Positions 1 to 15,000 of a stretch of DNA of 64,000 nt are shown one piece after another. Position 1 is the stretch's first letter; the number at the start of each line of letters is the position of its first letter. The DNA is from Adineta ricciae (lineage: Eukaryota > Rotifera > Eurotatoria > Adinetida > Adinetidae), in assembly GCA_905250025.1 (NCBI GenBank), contig CAJNOJ010000011.1:5287-69286 (forward strand), given 5' to 3'. The notes beneath the pieces were generated by a model that saw only the letters and a list, made by a program, of their open reading frames with translations, had not been told where the DNA came from and made no database searches. The position numbers and the translations under genes were made by a program.

Positions 1-3000
1 CTGAGGAGTCACTATCTGCGGACGTTTGAGTTTTGAAGTTTTCGAAACCATTCGTTGAATGATTGGAATCATTGGTAAAATCACCAGCATGATTCGCTTT
101 TCCTGAGCGTTTCGAAGAGGAAGAAGTTTTTTCATCATTGTATTTATCTTTATCACCACTTTTGCCTATAGACGACACACGCACAGTGAATCATGGCTTA
201 AATTTAGGGTGGGAAAAGAGACCGAATGGAACATCTGATAGACGAAAGACAGTCTTTGTAGAACATTGAAACTATTCAATCTCGAAAGCTCTTAATGTAT
301 CAAACGAACACGTCTAATCCTTCTTTGTTATTACATTTTCTCTTCGTATCACACACGTAAGAAGAAGCAATCAAAAGCGAAGAATGTGAATGTTAGAGCA
401 ATGAATACACATATGAATGAACAACAACTCATCGAGATAGTTTTTTTTACATTTTCTTCATCTGTTGTATGCATTCATGTGTGTATTCATACATGTAAGT
501 ATCATTCGGTCTCTGACTTTATATGAGTTTTCTCTTCTTACCTTGTGTTGTTGTCGTTGATGATTTGAATGATTCTCTTTCATCGACTGGTTTAGTATGT
601 ACAGCATCGAATATTCTTGACCAATGTTCAAGTACGTAAAAATTTGATGCTTCGATCTTCTGTGTTTCATTCGCATCATTGATTTTACAGATGAAGGCGT
701 ATGAAACTGAGGAGTCGGACTTTTTCCACGACCATTCATCACGCTGGGATTCATGGTCACCGTCCGATTCTCTAAGAATCTTTTCCACTTCGCAATAAAT
801 ATAAAGATCATTCAGACGATAAACACATAAATCTCCCGGTAGAATCTGATGTTGATCGATATTGAATTGCTGTAATTGTTCGATATCATCACCATAAACA
901 TTACCCGGGGATGGAATATACTGTAGTTTAAGTATAGACAGAATATTTTCTTCCGTGGCAACATTGACTAAATTTAGCAATTTCGCCATTTGTCCAATTG
1001 TTGTCGCTAAGAGAGCAGCCATAACGGAATTGTCTAATTGTAATTCGGATAGACCCAAACATGGACTCAACGCACGTGCAAGACATAGTGTGAAGTAAGG
1101 TTGTTCGGTGTGTTTCATACTGATGTACAGAATGATGTTTTCTTCACCTTCCACAACTAGATAAACCGCTTTTTCGTCAACAGATTGATCGATCTTCTGT
1201 TGCGTTTTCTTGTAGATCAAATTCGTTTCTAAATATTCGACACAGGTAACTTTCACAAAGGTCAATCGTTGTCGAATGAGATTTTCGACATCATCAATGG
1301 AAATAATCTTGGGATTTTGTTGTCGTGCCACATGATTGGCAATAACACGTGCCATACAACGATGTAAATGCCGTGATGACAACAATTGATTATACTTTCT
1401 TTCGAGATTGAACAAGAATCGTTGACGATGAGACTCTTCATCTTCGGGTATGGTGATGGAAAATGATTCTTCGTATTTCTGACTGAACAAAACCGGACGT
1501 TGACTGACGAAGATTTTATCGATGATATCTTTGATATTTGTTGCTGGTCCATTCGTTTTCGAGTTTGAAGAGTTATTTGTGTCGAGCTTAAGAACGCGTT
1601 CATTTGGATTAAACATGAATTTATCTTGATTTAACTTGGTAATATAGTCAATTTTGGTTCTGTCGTCCATAATGACAATGTCGTTCGATTTGATAAGTTT
1701 GAAATCATTCGAAACAAAGTATAAACCAGGTAGTTTCGTTTGCGCATTGATTGTTGTGCTTGTCGCCAGATATTTAAAGAAGCATTCCATTGCTTTCAAT
1801 GATTTACACAATTCATTAGAATTCAAATAGTCCTGTTCGCAAACTTTCGATAATTTCCGAAGGATATCTCCGTATAACATCGGATGTGGTTCGGCTTGTG
1901 TTCCGATTTGGAGGAAAAAGTCTTTGTACTCGTGAAATTCTGTATCCAATGAGAAGACAAACGGAGGGATTTCATCGGCGGCCGGAAGGTTCAAACAGAA
2001 ATATTTCGCTGGTAGAAATTGCCGACGTGTTCGAGAGTAGATAAATTCTCGATCTTCTAATTCTTTGTAGACTTCCACTCGACGTTCCTGCTTGATTTCA
2101 TGCTGAAAGTAATTGTAGATCGCTTTCAAGACCGGAATGAGAGTATCGTCGATAACTTGTTGATTGATGGTAGGCGAGGGAGATTTTGTGTCACTAAAAA
2201 ACGAAAATGAAGATTTGAAAAGAATGTGAGTGGAAAACAAACTTGAAGTGTTGGTTTTTTAATGAAAATTTCTTCGCTAAGTTTGATAGATTTTTTTGTA
2301 CCAATGTGTAAGAAGGTTTTTTGTTTAATTTGAAAAATTCCAAGGCATTTTCGTCGATTGATTCTTTTTGATCATTAGCATCATTATAATGTTCCAGACG
2401 AATAAATTCCGGTAATAAATACGATGATGTCCAACACAATTTCGAGTCTTTAATTAATTCTCCATCGCTTAATTTAATACACGTAAATCGAAAATGATCA
2501 GCGATGTTCGAATCCGAACAATTCGCATATTGTTCGTGCAATTGTGATAATTCATCGTGATTAGCATGCATTTGATAAGGTTCGAGAAACTTGTAATCTA
2601 AGATGGAATTGTCGTAACGTGTCCAATTGAAGAGCATATGTTCGTACAGGTACTTCGAACGTTTGCGTTGTTCGTGTGTCCAACCTTCTTGTTTGACGTT
2701 CAGTTGAATGGATTCCATGATTTGTTTGCATTTTTCTGTTGAGATGTATGAGCGTAAACCACATTCTTTCAAAAATTTTAATAATGTTGGTGTGTGGAAT
2801 TGCTCGTCGGGAAAATGATGAACGCCTAAGATAGAGCGAATGTTTTTGATGTTCGGATCGTACAATTCATGCACTGGACAGATTTCCGGTGGATCACGCT
2901 AGAAAGAAAAGCAGAAAATCACTCGCTAGCTATTGTTTTTCTTCTCTTACTGATGATCGCGCGATTCCTGCTGGTGTCTTTTGTAAACAATCATTATTAT

Positions 3001-6000
3001 TTGTTGATGTTTGAGTGAATATTTCCAATAAATCATGTAATTGTTTGCGACATTGTTCTTTTTCATGTGGGAATTGTTTCTCGTCGATCTCTTCGATAAA
3101 ATACTTCAATAGATTCGCTTGAGACTTTACATCGAGTTTACGGAAGTATGGTAAACATAATTGGAGAAAAATCTCCACATCCGAGAGGACGTTAAATCGA
3201 ATATGAGAGAAGATTTTGCTTAGCGGTTCGATTTTCTTTTGCATTAGTAACACGGTTTTCTTTTCGTGAAATTGTTCACTGAAAAAGTTTCGCTTGAACG
3301 AACGACGAATGATATTTGCCCATTCTTCGTGTAGAACATAAACATGCGAGAAGTTCTCCAGAGAGCAACATTGTTGAATGGGTATTTGTTGTTGTTGTTT
3401 GTCATCGGAGGACACAGTTCCCCAGATTGGCTTGTAGATCTTCAATTCGCGAAGCTTTTGGAAATTGCCTTGATAGCCGTGAATGAGAAAATCATTGAAG
3501 TATTTCAAGATAATAACAATGTCATCATCGGAGAGATTATTGGTAATTTGGGTGTGTTTATTGGATTCTAAGAGGAATTCTAAGACAATGTTCGGATTTA
3601 ATTCGTCCATATTTTCAACTAATTGAGGATTGATGTGTGGATCATCGAGACGTGCTAAGATTGATTCGAGTTTTTTATTTCCGAAGATCTTCGGAAACAG
3701 ACGTGAAGTGGAAGTTGTTGGAAGATTCGACGTGGCGGTTTGGGTTTCAACTAATGGAGCTGGCGGAGTCGACGAGACCGTTGCCGTGGCAGTAACTGTG
3801 GGCAATTTGCGTACTTTGACACCAGCTTTGAGGCAAACACGTCGATCGATAGACGGATGAACATAATGTTCGTCTTGTGATGATGGATTTGACACTAAAA
3901 TTATCGAGAAAGACATGACATATGAAATCGAAGGAAGCTTTTCAGTGAACAAAGATGTTTTGCTAGTGAAAAATTCATTTACAATTAACGGAAGATGGAA
4001 ATTTGAAGACAATTGTGTGGTTACTGCGTTTCAATGGCGTCGTCGACATTCTCTCTCTCTGTGTCGATGCTTGTTGTAATAATACAGTACTGTCTGTGCG
4101 CTGAAAAATGCTACCACAACAACCAACAATTGTGTCAATAGATGGAAGCGCGATAAGATGACTGACAGAATCGAGAGAGAGAGAGGAAGAAGAAAAAGAA
4201 CTGTATATACGTTCCTTTCAATACAACAAGCAACATACACAAAAAGAGAAAGCAATGATGCTGACGACGACAAGGTTAGAGCAATAATAATGGAAACTAC
4301 TGTCGTATTGATATGAAATGTATTGTGTATTCAGTCAAGTGTTTGTGAAAGGTACTGATGAAATGATGAGGTTTGTATATGCTTCTGTTTAATTGAATAG
4401 ATCAATGATTTTACATCACACTTGGGAAGGATCGAGAATATATACATATATATATGACAAGTCATGGATGACCTAACTTGCGTCGACGACGGTGTTTGAT
4501 ACGCTTATATGTGTATATGATATGGGAGAGAGAGAAGTGAATATTGACTAATTAAATTCATTACATTGAAAACTTACACATTTGTTCTCTTTCAAATGGA
4601 TAGAAGAATAAGGTTGAGCCCGGATGAAGAACACAATCGATGTTTGGTAAATGTAAACTTATATTCGAACTGAAGACATTGGAGTATTGTTCGATTAGAA
4701 AAGTGTAAATATTTTGTAGTAAGGTCAAATCATCTTTGTCAATAGGCTTAGTTCCATACTTCTTCTTGATCTGCTCAATGATGTTCAGAAGATCTTTACC
4801 GTCGATTTGAATTTTGATTTGTAATAAATCTAAGAAGAGGTTTTTGTAATGTTTATGTAAAGCGATGGGAAGAGGATAGTAATATGGTTTTAAATTGTTT
4901 GACGCCGATGCACGAGTCGGTGCTTGCCATAAGAGTTGAGATAGCGATAGGAATAGATAAGTATCCGTTGACGATGAGTCATTCATGTAGATGAGACGAC
5001 GCTGGGAAAAAAATTCGCGTACATCACGTATGCATTGTTCTAGTTGATGTGATGTCATCGATGATGAACGATATTCAAATAGATGTTCATTGGGTGATTT
5101 CAAATGAGGAAAACAGAAGGATTGAATGTAGTCGTAGATTGCATAGCTCATGTCTAAAACAAACAGAAAACAAGAAGTAATGTATTTTCAGTGAGTTGCT
5201 GCGAGTCATTGGAAAGGATTGACGAATGAATTTTCTGTCCAGGGGTATGTCGATCTTACCGAGAATGTATTTTGATGTAATTTGATGATTGTAAGTAGCT
5301 GAACTTGGACCATTGATGATCGTTAATTTGGCTAATTCGTCGAGTTGTTTTAAAACATCGCGAAGTTCGATTTTGCTTGTATCGTCGAGGCCAAGAAAAT
5401 GCTCGACTTGCTTAGTAATTGTTGGTTGTTCTTGAGTATTTTTCGACTGTTGAGCAATCGGCCATGAACAACAAACTAATTGTTCATATTGTTGCGAGAG
5501 AATATCTTTGGGTTTGAACAATCGGCCGATGTATTTATCGCCCATCCATGTCAAACTGATTCCGTTTAATTCATGTGGTCGTTGTTTTATCGGAATGAAT
5601 GGAAGTTCTCGAAGTTGTATCGATGCACGTGCTCGTGCTTCTTTGTCATGAAGTGCTTCATGTGTACTTGATGTTGATGATTGAGAGTTTGGCGGTTTGT
5701 CACGTGAAAGTGATGTCGATTGTCGCGAGCGACGGTCGGATGAGTCATCATTTTCATCATACGTTCGAGTTGTATTTGACGAGGAGATTGAAAGCATGTC
5801 ATTGAGAATTTGTAAAAGTGCGACTGATCGTTCATGAGCTAAGTCATAATCTCGCATACGTTGAATCGATTCACAACGTTCGACAAGTTCTGGCCAGGTG
5901 ACAAGATTGTCATCGCATTTCATTCCTAGAAAAATAAAAAACAAATATTCCTCGTTTGCTGCATCTGATGGAGAATTTTTTTATTTAATTTCCCCTCAAA

Positions 6001-9000
6001 TCAATATTGATTTCTGTTTTTCCTTCGTTCTTACCCAGTAGTTTTAAAACATTCAATCGATCTTCTCGTAAATAGGAATCCTGACCACCATACGGAAACA
6101 GCGAATCAATATCTGAATACAACGACGCTAGACGGCAATACGGGTGAATCAATTTCGATGGTTTGTTCAAAATTCTTCCATTGGGTGTGCATGGAATACA
6201 ACAGTGTTGTTTGAGAATGTTCAACATTAATGCATCGGCATGGTCTAATGCAAATAGCACCAAAGTATCTTTGACATTTTTGGGTAGAACATTCAAATTT
6301 GGTAAGAGTAAATCATTAAAAGCACGGTAATGATCGTAGAGGTTCTTTTGATATTCAGGGCCTGACATTTTACGAATGAAATAATCTTCTTCGGATAGTA
6401 AATGACATTTCTTCTCCTTTGAGATGGTTGTCAACGCTTGAACAACTGTTTCTTTCACGTTATTCTGCTTATTGAAAATATCTAAAGAGACTAAAGACGT
6501 CAAAACAAAGAAGATCTTTTCTGTATCGTACCTGGTAGATATAGATATATTTTATCATCGGACAGATCCAAAGTGCTCGAAAATGTGATACGTGTTTGTT
6601 CATCTGGCATGCTTTTCGTTGGTACTGTTTTATTATTTTTCGTTTCTAAATCGTTGATCACTTGTAACAGACGGCGATCGCCCGAATATGTTTCCTTAAT
6701 CCATTTGAACAAGTTCTCATCATAGATCTGCTGATTGCGAATGATATCTTCTAGTTTCGCTCCATCCGGATGATGTTTCACTCCCATGGATTCGAAAAAC
6801 TTTCGGTAATTGTACAATTCATACGGAAGGATTTGAACGTACGCAGCTAATGAATGAGTTTTATCGATGAGATAGATTTGATTTGTGGAAGAGAATCCAT
6901 TTGTACCATTCCAAATCCATTCAATCAAGTCGCATATGCGCATTTCTTTGAGAATATCATTAGGATTATTAACATGTGCTAACGCATCGTATAGACGTTT
7001 GCATAAATTTAAATAATCAAATGTTTCACTCTTCTGTTCATGCGATGAACATTTCAAGTAACAAAGAACGACGCATTTCAATTGTTTGATTAATAAATCA
7101 AGTTTGATTTCGCGCATATCGATCAGTAAACGATTCGATGATGAATTGAATGAACGTGATGATGAAAGAAAGTTATCTGGCAGATCAAGTGACGAAACCA
7201 GTGCTGTCGCGCCCACTAAAAATGCATTCGATTTGTCGCACACTTCGCGTGGTGTGACGAACGGACGACGTGAATCGATTGAACCTAAAAAAAAAGGAAA
7301 ACGATTTGAAAGTCAAACATTCGATTCAAATAGATATATCATCAAAAGCGAATTGAATATCATCAACCTTGAATGAACGTGTCCTTTCGAACTGAAATCT
7401 CTCATTATGGAAAGTAATTGCTGCGAAGTTTACCTTGCCATGTCAATGTTGATGGATAAGAATTTGGCCTTTCGAGCATAACTGGGATCCATTGCGTGAT
7501 GTTTAAGTATTGTTTCAGACTAATTCGTTTCGTTTGAGAATAATCGTCAATTAGTTTCCCATTTTGATTCAAAATATCAATGATAAAATCAGCTAAGAGA
7601 AACATCAGCGAACGTTTCCCATTAGCGGCTGATTCTTTAATAGTTAATTCACAAATATCGATTAATTCATCGCATTTGATATCATAGAATTGTTTTAGTT
7701 TCAAATGCTTAAGTAAAGTGATATGTTCGTTAGTTGAACATATGTCAATCGATGGTAAATATTTCGATTCGAATAAGATTAAGAACTTTTCTTTGTTATT
7801 CGCATGAAACGATGTCGGATCAAACATTTGTTGACACGAACATAATTCACCTTTGCGATTCGGAAATAATCGACTGGTTGACAGAGTATCTTGGCAAACA
7901 ACATCTGTTAAAATCAAATTTGCACAGTTTGACAATAACCATTTGCCTAAAACAGAACATAATACGAATTAAATTAGCAGAATATCCTATAGTTGTTAAT
8001 GTGTTCCGTATCTAGCAGAAGGACAGACTTTTCTCCTTGAGAAAAAGTCGATTTAGTCATGCATATATTGTACGTATTATCACCTTGTATACCCTGAATA
8101 GACGAAGTCTAGCCGATTCGATAGCTTCGACATTTTTATAAACAATTGTTATAGAACAGTTCAAAGTTTCTTTGTTTAAACGTTCCAAGGGCATGAAATT
8201 CGAGGTTAAATGAGGAAATCTTTCAACTTCTTCAACGAACTACTCTTTCAATAGAAAGCTTTGTATATATAAGAAATAATTACTAATATCTCGATAAACA
8301 AGTTCTTCTGGTTGACTTGAAGGTCCTTTCTTTCTTTCTTTCGATTTCATCTATTTATTTACCTAGAAATGCCATTTTTTGTTGATCATTCTTGAATAAT
8401 GTATTCATTGTCGATGGATTTGGTGTCTGTTGTTGTTGCTGTTGGATATTTAATTGTTGTTGTTGTTGTTGGCCCAGAGTTGTGATAAGATATCTAGCAA
8501 CATGTGTAAAATCATGTATAACATAACCTAATTTATCTAATAGAATTCGCGAATCGCTATCAGTCACATGAATGCATTGTTTGGGTGGCTGTAAATCACA
8601 TGGTAATTTCGTTCCGGATTCGTAGATATATAAAATATTATTCAGACTGATATATCGATATTGTTGTTGATTATTATCAATGCCTAGGAATGCATTGTCG
8701 AAGATTGGGAGTTGTTTAATACATTGAATGTTGGAATCATCTAATTGTTGTGTCATTATGCGCGAAAGATATTGACGAAGGAGTTTCATGTCATGTTCAT
8801 TTAGTAGGGTGTTGAATTCATGTTGAATTTTCAATTGAGTGAAATGTCTTAAGCGACATTTGAAGATTTGTAAGAGACCAAGACAGGATAATTGTGGAAC
8901 ATATTCTTCAATACATTTGTGCCGACGAATGATCTCCGGAAATGGTTCAATGCAATAGAAATTCAGTTTTAGAAGAATTTTCTGTATGGCTAAATCATCT

Positions 9001-12000
9001 TTGCTTGGAACAATGGGTAATTGAATTAGACCGATGTTTTTCGAGAGTTTGTATAATGATATACTATTATTCGCTGTGGAAGCACCAATTGGACGTGACA
9101 ATGGTTGTAGATAAAGTATATTGGTGTTTTCTAACATGGAGAGATCATTAGGAAGTTTTTCATTAATGTATTTCCAGAGATTTTCCAGCCATTCGATGTT
9201 GTAATAATCATGATTTCTCGGCCATTGAATGCAGTCGTCACCACGACGCCATTCACGTGGCAACATCACTAAATCAGCGAAATCTTTGGCTGGCATTGAT
9301 TGCAGTTGAGTACGGTCTATGATGGAGAAAATGAAAATATTAATCGTATTTATAAATCATTTCGAATGTCAAAATAAATCTCATCAAGTATTCGATGTTA
9401 AATCTTTATGCAAATTTCGCCTCTCGGAGAATAAAAAGAACTAATAAATCAACATTCCGTCTCTTTTTTTTTTCGATATACGATTCCCTAATGACTCTAT
9501 CAGGACAGCAGCTGATACCTACTCATCGTTTTCTATAGCCGCGTGTGTGTGCGTATGTCTGTATTTAGTGGAGAAATATATGTATGGCAAGTCAATTCAT
9601 TAGCATACTCGATTAATCAGTAAATGTCAACAACAATCTTTCCTCGCTCTCCATGTATGTATATATGTTCGTCTAATCCTATCAATGGACATTCTATGTC
9701 TACCAAAAAAAAACAAAACGGTGATGTCTGTCAATTACGTTACTTCATTTGGAGTAGAACAGTTATTTTCTGCGAATGAAAGTTTGCCGAGGAAGAGGAA
9801 AATGTCACATTCATGGTCAATATTGAAATCAAATCTTGATTTTATTGTCAACGGTGAAAACGACAATTTATCACACAAACGATATCTTGATTGTTGTTGT
9901 TGTTGTTGTTGTTTCATTTCATCAATCATTTTCATTCAAAGAATGAAAACTCCCACATTCTTTTTCTATTTAACGATCATCATTAACTATCTTTTATGTC
10001 TCAGTTTTTTGCGACTCGCTATGATCTTATCAACGAACAAAAGAAGATTAGCTTAACTTTTACCCACTGTTTATCCGAACAAATTAGTCAAAGATTATTC
10101 ATCGCGAAAATGGAAATTCTGAGGTTTACCTGATCGACTTATCTCTCCTGCACGTTTCATAATCTTATGTAAATAAAATCATGATCAGGATTACTGAAGA
10201 ACATATGTTTGATGAAGAAATTTGCTCGCGAAAGAAAACTTATCAACATCGATTTGCTCATAAATTATGAAGGAAATCTTATTTCAATTAGCCATAATAA
10301 CACATTGCCTTGACTCAACCGACGATACAAAAAACGAAAAAAAAATCGTATGCTTGACAACCTGCACGCACGCGTTTATTTGCCTCGCTCGCTGATATAT
10401 TTGAGTGGCCTTCTGAGCAATAAAGGCGTTTTGCTTCGTCAAAAGGAGAAGAAAAAGGAGAGAAAAAGCAATCAGACACTTTTTTTTTGTATATGTGCGG
10501 TTTCGAAGCTTGAGAATCGATCAACGTCGTTCCTCGTGTCAAGACAATAGCAGGAACAATGTAAAACGAGATGAAATGTATACACATGTTGAACTAATCG
10601 ACTAACGAAAAAGGAGACTGTTTTCAATCGGACGAAGGTCTTGACAGAGAAATCGATTTTCGAAAAGTTTTTCATCTGAATGCAAACGAATTTGTTCAAC
10701 AATAAAAAAGCGATTTTTCACTATTTATAAACCTTGTCACAATGTAATATGAACAATCATTTCTGTTGTCACATTTATCAAGGATGATTGACAGTTTTTT
10801 TTTACTGACATTTGCTTAACATATATGTATACGTATATGTATACATATTGCATATCGATGAATCAACAGAAGAATGTTGAAAAATTGTCAAGCTTGAAAA
10901 TTCACAAGGGATATTTATACATGTTCAAGTACGAACTGTTCATTTTGTCTAATAACGAAATTCAATCCTAGGCGAAGGCTAAAGATTATCTTCAGTATAT
11001 GTACGAGTGTGTGTAGCTACTGTTCTTGCTGTTTGCTCTGGTAAATAATCAATATAGAAACCTTCTGTACGTGTCGACATACTGAGAATAAGAAGCAAAA
11101 GATGAAGGAGAAGAAAAAAGGAAATCCGAGAAATGTTGCACAATTTGTGGTATGTGCAGCTAATTAACAGCTGAAATCAAAGACACAACTGTTCATGATA
11201 CACGCACCCTCTTCGTATTGTTGCGGTCTTGACGTTGGTGTTGGCGTACCCGTAGCAATATTGCGTGACGAAAGATAGATATTCGGTGCTGGAGTCAGAT
11301 CCCAGGCAGAGAGAAAGCGTGGCCGATGTTGTTGCAAGGGGCCTAAGTATGACGAAGACAGAAGCGGCGGTGGGGTACGAATGCGATGTTGATGATGCTG
11401 TGGAAAGACAGGCGGAGCACGATGTAGATAGCGTGTCGAAGTCGATGTTGAACGATTTGGGTTGTTCGCATGACGTGGATTAGTATTAGGCGAAAGTTGT
11501 TCGTAACGATTGGACATCGTTCCTGGAAAGTGGTATCGTGAATCCATTGTATCTTTATTTGAACATAGAGATAAACACGATATGTCGAGTAGTTTTGATT
11601 TCAGGCTAGACAATGAGTGTAATCATCATCCTCAATCTTCACCTTCTTCTCCTCTTCGTTCGTAGTCCGCATGATGATGAAGAAGAGGAGTAGTAGGAGA
11701 GTGACGGCGTACGTACAGGGACGTCATCATAAAAAACCTGCACGTATATACATACGAGAAATGAGAAGGCGAGCAAGAGAGGAAAGGAGAGAGAGAGAGA
11801 GAGTAGGAGAATATATGCAAACGCAAATGATGTCGTTGATGAGAGGGAGAATCAGTAATGATAGAAGAAAAAAGAGACAGAGAAGAAAAAAAGAAACGAA
11901 GAATAGTACATATACATTGAATATAAAGAGGGAAGAAGAAGAGCAATACCATCACTCTCCTTCCCTTGCTTTTTCTCTCTTCTCTCCTCCCTGTATTTAC

Positions 12001-15000
12001 TATTCCTACAGTGATGTTAACATTGCACCGGTATACTAAGGCTGTGTAATGTCATCACATAATGAAGTTGTTTTAGGATGATAATGGTCAAAGATTTTTA
12101 CGTAATCTCTTTATCACGCGTTTGTTATTCAAACGTAAATGGAATAAAAACAATTCCTCAGATGAACAAAATCAGTCCGACTACACGTAGGACAGCAGAC
12201 ATTGTTACATTATTCGATCAATCTTCCTATTAACAAGATCGTATCGATTTGTCTCTCTGCTCTTGTGTGCACCAATTCTTCCGCGGCAGAAAAAAGCTCT
12301 TCCCTCGATTTCTCTATCTCCATAAACTACGACAAATTTCGTGCGCATGTCTGTTAATTACCTTGAGACAACTTCATTAATTATTAGGTGACGAATCTCA
12401 ATCAAGGAATCCCTCGTTTTTCCTACCATTAACACATACCGTGACGCGTAAAGAGTGTACATGATGATGTCAATTGCTCTTTTTCATAGTTAAATGAACA
12501 AGTTCGTGGTGTCAATTTGGGCAGCAGATGAAGATTATCCGATGAGAACGAAAGATTCCAATGCGAACGTGCAAAGATTCTCTTCGACATTTTCCCTTAT
12601 GAAAATCATCGAACAACAATAATCATCTCGAAAGATCATGTCTATTTATATATGATAAAGAACAAATGGATTACAACATAGACGTCAAGAAATCGGTGAA
12701 ACGTATCGCGACGATATATCATTCGAAATACTTGTTCTAGTTTTCTGGACAAAACTATTAGAGTTAGTGAAACTAACCAGATGTTCGATATCTAATGACA
12801 TAANCCCTAGTGACAGGTCTCCAATCTAATCTGTTTGATATACACACAACTATATTCATTCATCCATTCACTGCTCCACCCATCGTACGAACTCTCTAAT
12901 TACACACCTTAAGTTTCAATACAGTTGTTCACAAAGCTTTCTCCTTCTATCTAGTCGAGAAAAAGAAAGAAAAAGGTTGAAAATTACATCACGCTTTTTC
13001 TTTATGTTATCGATATATGTATAACCAGTATTCATTTCGTCATTCTCGACGTATGATGATGTTCGATCTGAATTGGTTCAAAACATTTGATATGTGTCAA
13101 GTCTAATTCGACTTGAAATGACAACGCAAGAGAGAAGAACTCTTGAAAATCACTTGCAAAAATTCGCTCGGTCAGCAATGAATGAACGTTTTACCTTTAG
13201 TTTTCGACGGAGAAAACATTGGTTGAATAGACGTTTGCTCTTTGTAATGATGAATACGCGCTGGTAATGGACTACTTGCTTTGAGTTTATACAATGGTGA
13301 AGTGTTGTTTTTCATCGGCGAAGGTTTTGATGAACACGCTGGAGTGTTGCCCATTTCGAGTAATAATAAGAAGAAGACGAAGAAAAAAAATACGAACTAA
13401 TTGTATAGTTGAATTTGCAAAACAGCCTTCTTCTGTTGTTATTTTTCTTGTGTTTTGTTTGATCGCAGATCAATATTGAAAGATTAGTTTTGCTTTAAAA
13501 ATATTCCATTCAACGGTAGACCTGTGATGTTTCACGGCGAGTGCGATGGACAAAAAAAAGCAAACTTTCACAAAAGAAGAGAAATCAACGAGGTACGCAT
13601 ACTCCAATACTTATGCCAGTCAATGAGTAGGACTGGATAAGTAACATACTCTTTCTTTTTCGAAACTGCGATTGTTATTAATGTTGAGCAATTGCTGATA
13701 GAACGACAGTAAATAGGAGAGAAAAGAGGAGAAATAAGAATAAGAATAATAATGAGTGACAAATCACGAGCAAGATGCCGATATTTTCTCTCTATATCAA
13801 CGTATGTATATACATGAACGGTGAGACATCCGATACCATCGTTATTGAGCGAAGATGACAAGAAAATTGATTTCTTTTTTTTTCTCTCTAATATTATTCA
13901 TGGATGTTAGAATACACAGGAGGTTGTTTGTATAATTTAACGTATCTGAACAGTTATTTTATCATTAAATGAGCATCTTTCACTTGATCGTTCGAGGACG
14001 AAACAGACTTGATCAAATAAGAAATGACGAAAAAAGCAAAGTTTGACTTGAACTCCTACTCCTTAACTCAATCGTTTTCTATGGAAGTTTACCCGAGTTG
14101 AATAATGTTCAACAAGCAAACGTATGCATGCGCTTGGCTAGTTCGTTCATTGTTCACGTCAGATAGGAGCACATTGAACAAATACAGCTGAATGAATCGT
14201 CTTTACCTTGCATTTACGCTCGATGCACTCTTGCTTCCAAGCAAGCAGATGATCATGATCATGATCATAGTGATGATGATCAATGAAGTGTATTTTATTG
14301 ACCTTACTCAAGAACGTTGTACATTCAGATACATCATATCCATCAAAGAAAAAAAAAGAAGACAAACATTTGATCATCATTCGCACGCAGATGTACATAA
14401 ACATTAGATGACATCGTTCGAACAAAATACTGCCTTACTTAAGCTTAATAAATTGTTCTCATTATGAGAAGCAAACTTCGACATTTCCTTATTATTCAAT
14501 GTAAGTTGATCTAACGCGATTGCTTTGCATACACATCTGCGAGATATACATATTCAGCGAACCTTGAGATTTAGTTAATAGTCGCAAGAAAGAAAAATGT
14601 CATTGCATCCGATGGACGAAAGGAAAACAATGTAATTAATATGCGCAGAATTAACTATAGCCGAGTCCTCCTTGGGAATCAAAAACGAAAACATCAGTTT
14701 AGATTACTAAACAAATTCAACTTTTACTATTCATGAAGAACGCGTTGCAGACATTCATCGTTACCTCGTTCAAATGGCGCTCGTGAAGCAGAAACTGATC
14801 GACGAGGATTCTCTGTCGATTGTGATGACGGATTGAATCGTTTGTAGAAATTCGACCGGTACATAATTCAATTGTTGGTGAACACTTTTACTTGGCGAAG
14901 AAAACAACGTCTTAGCAATGTTCTTAGTAATACTGTTGTCGCGTGTAGTGCCAGTTGCGGTCGTCGTTCGATTAGTTCCAGTGAGACATTTTCTTCTTTT

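Noticed and set aside
9735-9935. 66-codon minus-strand frame with a CAA (Gln) run as a first exon
   Set aside because: The Gln run is a simple repeat and no acceptable donor in phase 1 follows; the frame simply ends in a stop.
11632-12039. Overlapping Arg/Lys/Glu-rich and Ser/Phe-rich frames on both strands
   Set aside because: Both are translations of GA/CT simple repeats.
14206-14212. ATG CAA G|GTAAAG as a further alternative first exon
   Set aside because: It fits the phase-1 series but codes for only two residues before the donor, too little to separate from chance. Similar minimal cases near 23263, 23390 and 23630 were also left out.
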